From assembly GCA_963702755.1 (NCBI GenBank), contig CAVPDZ010000028.1, forward strand, positions 1 to 64,000: a stretch of 64,000 nucleotides of DNA. The letters are read 5' to 3'. Positions 57,922 through 64,000 of the stretch are shown here, one piece after another. Made by a program: the position numbers and the translations under genes. The stretch's first letter is position 1; each line of letters opens with the position of its first letter. Source of the DNA: JAJPKK01 sp963702755. Its GTDB lineage: Bacteria > Pseudomonadota > Alphaproteobacteria > Rhizobiales > Xanthobacteraceae. The notes beneath the pieces are model-generated. The model searched no databases. It saw nothing but the letters and a program-made list of their open reading frames with translations, and was not told the origin of the DNA.

Positions 57922-58714
57922 AGTGCGGCCCGCGCGGCCAGCTTTGCGGTTCTCCGTCTGGCTCGATCGCTTCGCGCCGACCCTGACGTTTGTCGCGCTG
58001 GTTCTGGTCTGGGAGGCCGCGACGCGCGTGTTCGCGATCCCGTCCTTCCTGCTGCCGGCTCCGAGTGCGATCGTGGCGAGCGCCTATGACCTGCCGCTCT
58101 GGGTGTGGGGCGGGCACATATGGGCGACGTTGCGGGTCGCGCTTGCCGGCTATCTGGTGGCGATCGCGGTTTCGATTCCGCTCGCCGTCGCGCTGACCAA
58201 CTCGCGCTTTCTGTCGCGCACGCTCTATCCGATCCTGATCATCGTCCAGTCGACTCCGATCGTCGCGATCGCGCCCATCATCGTGGTGACGCTCGGCGCC
58301 TCGGACCTGCCGCGCATCGTCATCACCTTTCTCATCACGTTCTTCCCGATCGTCGTGACGACCTCGACGGGCTTGCTGGCCACGCCGGAAGAACTGATCG
58401 AACTGTCGCGCTCGCTGCGGGCCCCGCGCATTCGCGAAATCATGCACATCAGGCTGCCTTATGCGGTGCCCTACATCTTCAGCGCGTTGAAGATCGCGAC
58501 GACGCTTGCCGTCATCGGCGCGGTGGTCGCGGAATTCGTCGCCGCCGAGCGCGGGCTCGGCTTCTTCATCATGTTCTCGACGTCGTTCTTCAAGATTCCC
58601 CAGGCGTTCGCCGGCCTCGTGGTGCTCGTCACCCTGACGTTGTTGCTGTTTCGGCTGTGCGGGGCGACCCAGCGCTGGTTCGTGCCATGGTCGCTTCCCA
58701 AATCGGAGCGCTGA
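57890..58714 (+). CDS. NitT/TauT-type ABC transporter permease
   Basis: The GTG at 57890 opens a permease with six membrane helices, FAPTLTFVALVLVWEAATRV first. The EAA loop is ELSRSLRAPRIREIMHIRLP; VIGAVVAEFVAAERGLGFFI is the usual C-terminal signature. It completes the importer formed with the ATPase and the binding protein at 56041; the binding protein at 53729 may share the same channel. Confidence 0.92.
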   Translation: MSSFSSVRQPEVRPARPALRFSVWLDRFAPTLTFVALVLVWEAATRVFAIPSFLLPAPSAIVASAYDLPLWVWGGHIWATLRVALAGYLVAIAVSIPLAVALTNSRFLSRTLYPILIIVQSTPIVAIAPIIVVTLGASDLPRIVITFLITFFPIVVTTSTGLLATPEELIELSRSLRAPRIREIMHIRLPYAVPYIFSALKIATTLAVIGAVVAEFVAAERGLGFFIMFSTSFFKIPQAFAGLVVLVTLTLLLFRLCGATQRWFVPWSLPKSER

Positions 58715-58741
58715 GATTTCAGGAGCGGCGAACGTCGCAAC

Positions 58742-59113
58742 CTAATACGCCGGCGTCATCAGCCCAAACGGCACGCCGCGCGTGTCCATGACGAGCGCAA
58801 TGCGACCGACATTCGGGACATCAAGCGCAGGCCGCATCACCGTGCCGCCGGCCGCGGCCACCTGCTTGACCTGCGCGTCGACGTCATCAACCTCGATGTA
58901 GTTGATCCAACCCTCTTTCACGTCGCTGAAGTAGGGATCGTCGATCGGCAGCAATCCTGCGACGGGCGCGCCGTCTGCGTTCGCGATCCAATAGGTGCCG
59001 CCGTTGGGATTCGGCATGCCGTCATAGGTCCAGCCGACGACGGTGCCGAAGAATTTCTTGGAACCCTCCGCGTCGCGGGTCATCAACTCATTCCAGTGGA
59101 CCTTGCCGGGCAT
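58742..59113 (-). CDS. VOC (glyoxalase-like) family protein
   Basis: A 123-residue protein of two beta-alpha-beta-beta-beta units: VHWNELMTRDAEGSKKFFGT, YWIANADGAPVAGLLPIDD and NYIEVDDVDAQVKQVAAAGG. AGGAG precedes the ATG. The family includes dioxygenases, glyoxalases and resistance proteins; the close type, with W-x-E-L-x-x-x-D at the N-terminus, is common and uncharacterised. Convergent with the permease gene. Confidence 0.85.
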   Translation of the reverse strand: MPGKVHWNELMTRDAEGSKKFFGTVVGWTYDGMPNPNGGTYWIANADGAPVAGLLPIDDPYFSDVKEGWINYIEVDDVDAQVKQVAAAGGTVMRPALDVPNVGRIALVMDTRGVPFGLMTPAY

Positions 59114-59232
59114 TAGACCTCTCCTGAAGTGTGCGGGAAAAGCTCGCGCTCGCGTCCGTCACGGAGCGGCGCAAACACTAAACCATAGGGTTAAGTGATG
59201 CGCAACCCGACCCGGTCGACCAGTTGCTCAGG

Positions 59233-59832
59233 TCAGTCGACGAGCGCGCGGACGTCGGGGACAATCGAAGCAAATCGATCCGCCATGGCGGCAAGCGCGT
59301 TGCGTTGCACGTCCGCTGCCGGAATGGTCGCGCCTGTCAGTGGGTCTCGTAGATCGCGGGTAGCGGTCGCACTTGCCACGACGGCAGCACGAAGTCCGAG
59401 ATCAATCGCGGCGCGCGCGGTCGCCTCCAAGCACATATGCGTCATGAATCCGACGAGGATGACTGCCGGCCGCTTCAGCGCGTGGACGCGGTCGGCAAGA
59501 TCGGTGCTGGCGAAGGCATTGGGCAATCCCTTGGCAACCACCGCCTCGCCGGGCGCAGGGTCGGCCGGCGCCGCAATCTCGGCCTCCGGCGAATCCGGCG
59601 CAAACAGGCCGCCTGGCTTGCCATGATGGACGATGTGAATGATCGGCGTTTCCAGCGCTCGCGCGCGCTCCAACAGCCGGCCGATTTCTTCGAGCGCCGG
59701 CGCAACGCCAGGCAATACCAGCCGGCCGTCGACGTATTCGTGCTGGGCATCGATGACGACAACCACGGCCTCGCCAAGACGAGGCGGTGCCGCATTGACG
59801 CCAGCCATTTCGAGCAAAGTTTTGGGGCTCAT
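59233..59832 (-). CDS. Isochorismatase-like cysteine hydrolase
   Basis: A 199-residue Rossmann-like hydrolase. The catalytic triad is AVVVVIDAQHEYVDG (Asp), the Lys in AVVAKGLPNAFAST, and GFMTHMCLEATARAAIDLGL (Cys). HHGKPGGLFAPDSPE is typical of the nicotinamidase/N-carbamoyl-type subgroup. Such enzymes cleave amides, ureides or isochorismate. GAGGAA precedes the ATG. Substrate unknown; a link to the neighbouring deaminase/oxygenase cluster is possible, since ureide hydrolysis would follow base catabolism, but this is speculative. Confidence 0.88.
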   Translation of the reverse strand: MSPKTLLEMAGVNAAPPRLGEAVVVVIDAQHEYVDGRLVLPGVAPALEEIGRLLERARALETPIIHIVHHGKPGGLFAPDSPEAEIAAPADPAPGEAVVAKGLPNAFASTDLADRVHALKRPAVILVGFMTHMCLEATARAAIDLGLRAAVVASATATRDLRDPLTGATIPAADVQRNALAAMADRFASIVPDVRALVD

Positions 59833-59910
59833 CAGGATTCCTCACCCGACCATAACGCTTTCACGTTGCCCTGCGTTCGCGCCATCCGTTGGACGGGACT
59901 GCCTCAATAA

Positions 59911-59943
59911 CAAACACCGGAGAGGGGGGCTCTCCGGTGTTTG
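59911..59943 (-). terminator. Perfect 14-bp hairpin downstream of the microprotein gene
   Basis: CAAACACCGGAGAG and CTCTCCGGTGTTTG pair without mismatch around a G5 loop. On the minus strand the second arm ends in GTTTGTTATTG, moderately T-rich. It lies 75 bp after the microprotein stop and ~80 bp before the cysteine hydrolase start, so it likely terminates the microprotein transcript. Confidence 0.75.
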
Positions 59944-60017
59944 CTAATCCCAACCACGCAGCACGCGGCTCATTGGTTCACGACTGCGGGTATGGCTATC
60001 GTCTGGACTTTCGACCT

Positions 60018-60101
60018 TCAGAACGCGCCGAGAAGGATTGCGCCAAGAAACATGAACACCGCGCAAACCACGACAACGTTGACTTTCAAGGCTATGTCCA
60101 C
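60018..60101 (-). CDS. 27-residue single-pass membrane microprotein
   Basis: GTG at 60101 opens MDIALKVNVVVVCAVFMFLG and the product ends AILLGAF at a TGA. Residues ~8-26 are one uninterrupted hydrophobic helix with a Lys at position 6 on the cytoplasmic side. AGGGAGG ends seven bases before the GTG, an excellent ribosome site. The strong hairpin at 59911 follows. The combination of SD, TM helix and terminator makes it a convincing short gene. No function is known to me; such peptides often modulate larger membrane complexes. Confidence 0.7.
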   Translation of the reverse strand: MDIALKVNVVVVCAVFMFLGAILLGAF

Positions 60102-60524
60102 GAGAGGGCCTCCCTGATCGTTGACGATGGCTCAAGTCTACCCGAAAGCGGCCGGGTGCAAAGAGCTTTCAATGGTGCAACGCAGAACGATTCTGTAAGC
60201 TTCGCAATAACCTTCAATCAATCTGTTGCATTCAATCGATAATCTCGCATTTGCCGTGGTGCAACGACGCAGATCTTCATTTGAAGCTCTGGTTGAGACG
60301 AATGAGCCGTCGGAGAGGTCTCATCCATCCAAGAATCTCCGCCGTGGGCCTGCGTTTACAACCCGTTAAGCAAACTTCACCACGCGGTTTGCAAGATCAA
60401 CCCGCGGTGGAGCGGCCGGCACGCATAGGCCTGCTTAACCATGCGCCTTGTGAGACCACGACAACCGGCCGAACCAAAATCATTGTTGATCGGCCATTAA
60501 CGGACCCGCTCGCAAGGTCGCGGA
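60102..60524. other. Intergenic region, no gene recognised
   Basis: The 420 bp between the microprotein and the extensin-like gene contain no supported gene. Promoters for both divergent genes must lie here, but no boxes are clear by eye. Confidence 0.5.
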
Positions 60525-61691
60525 ATGTGGGTTCGCGGGCGAGTTCTCGGCTCCGGCGTCATCGTCATGCTCGTCGCGTCGCTTGCCGGCTGCGCGCGCT
60601 CCTGGTTTGCCGAGCGCGAACCGTGGCGGCACGACGCCGAGGTCGCCTGCATGAACTCCGGCGCGGTGCGGGAAGGCGCCGCGGTCTCCATCCTCAAACC
60701 CATCGACGGGCCCGGAATCTGCGGTGCGGATTTCCCGCTGCGGGTTGCGGCCTTGGGGGAACCGGCAGTCTCCGGCTATTTCGACGAACCCCTGCGCCCG
60801 CCCGGTGCCGTTCCTGGCGCGGCAACTCGCACGGCACCCCCAGCGGCTTATCAGAGCAATCCTGCGCCGCCCGCCTATTCGCCGGCGCCTTATTCACCGC
60901 CGCCACCTGGTCCGGGCACCGCAGCAGGTGAGCCTTTGTCGATCGCGCCGCTAGGTTCTGCGTCGCCCGGGGTGAACCCAGGTTACGGCTATTCGGAGTA
61001 TCCACCCGACGCCTATCCCCAGCAGCGCATACGCGAACGTCCGCCAGCCACCTCCGTGCCGCTCGGCCGTCAAGCGGCGCCGGCACTGACGATCGGACCT
61101 ACCACCGTGACGCCGGCGGCAACGCTCGCCTGCCCGCTGGTGTCGATGCTCGACCGTTTCTTCAGCGACCGCGTGCAGCCTGCGGCGCTGCGCTGGTTCG
61201 GTCAGCCGGTGGTGGAGATCAAACAGATTTCCGCCTATTCGTGCCGCGGCATGAACGGCAATCCTAACGCGCGTATTTCCGAACATGCCTTCGGCAACGC
61301 CCTCGATATTGCCGCGTTCACGCTCGCAGACGGCCATCGGATCACGGTGCGGGATGGCTGGCACGGCTCGCCTGAGGAGCAAGGCTTTCTGCACGACGTC
61401 CAGGCCGGCGCCTGCGAGATGTTCATGACCGTGCTCGCTCCCGGCTCGAACGCCTATCATTACGATCATATGCATGTGGACCTGATGCGCCGGGCAAGCG
61501 GCCGCGGCATCTGCGAGCCGACCGCGATCCCGGGTGAAGTCGCGGCGGCGCGGGCCGGCGGCCGCTGGCGCGCGGGTGCCGCGCCATACACCGGATCGGT
61601 CGCGAGAAACCGAACGCCGAAAACGGGCGAGCCGTTCGCCTACAGCGACGTGGATCGCCCGGCAGCGATCGGCATACCGGGTCAGGATTGA
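60525..61691 (+). CDS. Extensin-like lipoprotein (Extensin_C domain)
   Basis: The lipobox LVASLAGC gives a lipid-anchored Cys near residue 23. A Pro/Ala/Tyr-rich linker (NPAPPAYSPAPYSPPPPGPG) spans residues ~90-200. The C-terminal Extensin_C domain contains ISAYSCRGMNGNPNARISEH, FGNALDIAAFTLADGHRITV and SNAYHYDHMHVDLM. The conserved His/Asp residues resemble D,D-peptidase-like (VanY/MepA-type) metal sites, so cell-wall hydrolysis is suspected. About 388 residues, uninterrupted. Confidence 0.88.
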   Translation: MWVRGRVLGSGVIVMLVASLAGCARSWFAEREPWRHDAEVACMNSGAVREGAAVSILKPIDGPGICGADFPLRVAALGEPAVSGYFDEPLRPPGAVPGAATRTAPPAAYQSNPAPPAYSPAPYSPPPPGPGTAAGEPLSIAPLGSASPGVNPGYGYSEYPPDAYPQQRIRERPPATSVPLGRQAAPALTIGPTTVTPAATLACPLVSMLDRFFSDRVQPAALRWFGQPVVEIKQISAYSCRGMNGNPNARISEHAFGNALDIAAFTLADGHRITVRDGWHGSPEEQGFLHDVQAGACEMFMTVLAPGSNAYHYDHMHVDLMRRASGRGICEPTAIPGEVAAARAGGRWRAGAAPYTGSVARNRTPKTGEPFAYSDVDRPAAIGIPGQD

Positions 61692-61850
61692 GCCTGACCC
61701 TTACAAGACTGCATTCCTAGCAAGTCTCCTGCGACAACTTGCGCCCCCCTTCTCAATGAGCCATTCAATGCCGATATTGCGACCGACTGTTTGCGGGCGT
61801 GCCGTTGTGCGGCCTCACCGGCCGTAGGCCGTCCGCAAGGGAGAACATCA

Positions 61851-62809
61851 ATGTTTCGCACCTTTTTTCGTGGACTGGCGACTTTTGCAATCGTGATTGC
61901 GACGGTCGGGCTTCTTGCGACGACTGTCGATGCACGCGTCGGCGGCGGCATGAGTTCGGGCAGCCGCGGCTCGCGCACGTATTCAGCGCCGCCATCCACT
62001 TCGACCGCGCCGTCCGGCGCGCCGATGCAACGCAGCGTCACCCAGCCAGGCCTTGCCAATTCCGCGCCGCGCACCTCGCCATTCGGCGGCGGCTTCTTCA
62101 ATCGCGGCGGCATGCTGGGCGGCTTCCTTTCGGGCTTCCTGGCGGCAGGCCTTCTGGGCATGCTGTTCGGCCACGGTTTCGGTTTCGGGCTCGGCGGATT
62201 CTTCTCGTTTATCGGGCTCCTGTTGCAGCTCGGTCTCATCGCTTTCATTGGCATGATGCTGTGGCGCTATTTCCAGCGCCGCAACATGCCCGCGTACGCC
62301 AGCAATCCTTCAGAATCCCTATCGTGTCGCCACACCGCAGCAGACATCGTATTTCAGCGGCGCAGCGCTCGGCGGATCGGGGATCGGCGCAACGCAGCGA
62401 TAACATCGGGATTACCGGTGCCGATTACGATGCCTTCGAGCGCTTGCTCGGCGAGATCCAGGCGGCTTACAGCGCCGAGGATATTGCCGTGCTCCGCAGC
62501 CGGACAACGCCGGAAATGCTCTCCTACCTGTCGGAGGACCTTGCCAAGAACGCGTCTCGCGGCATCGTCAATCGCATCTCCGACGTGAAGCTGTTGCAAG
62601 GCGATCTCGCCGAAGCGTGGCGCGAAGGCGACACTGATTACGCGACGGTCGCCATGCGCTTCTCGCTGATCGACTGCGCGGTCGAGCGCAGCAGCGGGCG
62701 TGTGGTCGAGGGCGATGCCAATCGTCCGCAGGAAGCGACCGAGCTATGGACCTTCCGCCGCGTCCGTGGCGGTTCGTGGATTGTGTCCGCCATCCAGCAG
62801 ACGGCGTAA
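61851..62809 (+). CDS. Tim44-like domain membrane protein, frameshifted
   Basis: Start MFRTFFRGLATFAIVIATVG. A first hydrophobic segment is followed by a Gly/Ser/Pro-rich region, then a Gly-rich hairpin GGFLSGFLAAGLLGMLFGHG and a second helix up to MLWRYFQRRNMP. The frame changes near 62310 and again near 62390. The last frame carries the Tim44-like domain, YDAFERLLGEIQAAYSAEDI, EMLSYLSEDLAKNASRGIVN and ELWTFRRVRGGSWIVSAIQQ. Bacterial Tim44-like proteins sit at the inner membrane; their role is not settled. Two single-base indels explain the breaks. Confidence 0.82.
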
Positions 62810-63034
62810 CCACCTTCCCGTGCTTGGCTCTTCTCGCTCTCCCTTATGGAGGGGTCGCAGCGCCTGGCCGGGCGGGTTAGCAACTGTGTTTGGTGGCGGT
62901 GCGATGAAGAGTGAACCGGCGGTCCGGCGCATCAAGGCTCGCGGTTGCGCGCGCCCGGCTTGCGAGGCTTCGAGAGGAGAAAGGGCGATGCTTCGCGGCA
63001 GGGCAAGCCTGCTGTGACGGTAGGGCCGGAAAAC

Positions 63035-64000
63035 TCAGCCCTCGATCTTGGAGAAGTCGGCGACGGCGCGGGTCGCGGCGCGGATTTGATTGAGGAGCTT
63101 GAGCCGGTTGGCGCGCACCGGCGGATCGTCGACGTTGACGGTCACCTTGTCGAAGAAGGCATCGACATGCGGCCGCAGCTTCGCCATCGCGCTCATGGCG
63201 GCAGCGAAATCCTCGCGCGCGACGGCCGCGGTCGCTTCGGCCGAGGCGGCGTCGATCGCGCGCGCCAACTCCCACTCTTCCGCTTGCCGAAATAATTGAT
63301 CGGACGGCTCGTCCGTATATTCCGTGTTGTCGCGCTTTTCCTCGATGCGGATGATGTTGGTCGCGCGCTTGTAGCCCGCGAGCAAATTCTTGCCGTCCTC
63401 GGTGTCGAGGAATTGCGCCAACGCCTCGACGCGACGCACGATGAGGACGAGATCGTCCTGGCCTTCGAGCGCAAACACAGCGTCGACGAGATCGTGGCGC
63501 GCGCCTTGCTCGCGGAGTTGGACTTTGAGGCGATCGGCGAAGAAGGAAAGGAGGGTATCGATAGCTGCAAACGGATCGGAGAATCCAATTCTTGCTTGTT
63601 CCCAAGAAGGGCCATCGACTTCAAAGCCATCAACACCCTTTTCGTCACCTAAAGTCAAAGCGATGCAGGTGTAGGGGTCTCTAAGCCGGAATTCGTCTAA
63701 GCTTTTGGGGATCGAACGTGAACAAAAAATCTCCCCTTAAAGGAACGATCTTGATCGTCTACGTCGCCTGATGGGTCTTCACGCAGATCTGAGATCAGGA
63801 GCACCGATCGATACTGATCGTCCCACTCACGAATCATATTCCAGATGGCTGAAGCGAAGAACTGAGTAAGAGATAGTCGAATTCCATTTTCAATAATGAG
63901 ACGGATGACCCCAATTGCCGCGCGCCGCAACGCGTAAGGGTCCTTTGATCCTGTTGGCAGTTGTTGGAGCCAAAAAAACATCGAAAGCGTGTCGACCTTA
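63035..64000 (-). CDS. glyS: Glycyl-tRNA synthetase beta subunit, C-terminal part
   Basis: The 5' part of the gene lies beyond the window end. The visible part begins around TGSKDPYALRRAAIGVIRLI, a GlyS hallmark, and ends with the anticodon-binding helical domain LKVQLREQGARHDLVDAVFA, LVLIVRRVEALAQFLDTEDG and NRLKLLNQIRAATRAVADFS. One base is missing in the A-run at 63703-63706, which breaks the frame between HVRSPK and SLDEFRLRDPYTCIAL. Between the catalytic body and the anticodon domain are about 100 residues (TQFFASAIW to SDPFAAI) of lower GC that I do not recognise from GlyS. The alpha subunit gene is not in view. Confidence 0.9.

Overview
The window is GC-rich DNA from an alphaproteobacterium, most likely a member of the Hyphomicrobiales (Nitrobacteraceae/Xanthobacteraceae-type). 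Support comes from the paired phasins, the many nitrate/sulfonate/taurine-type ABC systems, an ArsR-methyltransferase/metF/metH operon, an ilvB leader of alphaproteobacterial style, and a tRNA-His with the unusual alphaproteobacterial acceptor end (G1:U72, A73, no G-1). The assignment rests on gene content read by eye, not on a database search.

Layout. 1-180: low-complexity DNA (CT repeat, A29, AC repeat) abutting a 5'-truncated SLOG-SLATT-like membrane protein (to 1898). 1.95-8.2 kb: a PAS histidine kinase with a substituted N-box, two phasins, tRNA-His, a host-attachment-like protein, a lone receiver and a membrane coiled-coil protein. 8.5-14.6 kb: a Gly/Pro-rich exported protein, a HlyD adaptor, small exported proteins, and a PP2C-Ser/Thr kinase fusion divergent from a NarK-type transporter. 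14.7-20.3 kb: metH, metF and an ArsR-methyltransferase regulator with a palindromic operator. 20.5-26 kb: trmO, an L,D-transpeptidase, and a hydroxycinnamoyl-CoA lyase / class III CoA-transferase / UbiD decarboxylase operon. 26-29.9 kb: a substrate-binding protein and ilvH, ilvB with a transcription attenuator. 30-32 kb: small proteins and a complete IS5-family element. 32-42.8 kb: RidA, a flavoprotein with a repeat-containing partner, a NitT/TauT-type ABC operon and a polar amino-acid ABC operon carrying a fused permease and a PhyH-type dioxygenase. 43-46.5 kb: a small secreted protein, DUF72, SelD, a HAD hydrolase. 46.7-53.2 kb: a complete N-ATPase operon atpDCQRBEFAG. 53.2-58.7 kb: a nucleoside-type deaminase, a 2-oxoglutarate/Fe oxygenase and an ABC importer with two paralogous binding proteins. 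58.7-64 kb: VOC protein, cysteine hydrolase, a 27-residue membrane microprotein, extensin-like lipoprotein, Tim44-like protein, and the C-terminal part of glyS running off the end.

A striking general property is that about twenty conserved genes are broken by apparent single-base indels, including housekeeping genes (metH, ilvB, ilvH, glyS, trmO). Both halves of each gene remain conserved, so most of these are probably sequence errors; such genes are annotated here as whole genes with the break noted.

The most interesting pieces are the ilvB leader peptide/attenuator, the deaminase-oxygenase-ABC cluster, the N-ATPase operon with a hairpin and palindrome just upstream, the PhyH-containing amino-acid transporter operon, the SLOG-SLATT protein, and the 27-residue microprotein with its own Shine-Dalgarno sequence and terminator.
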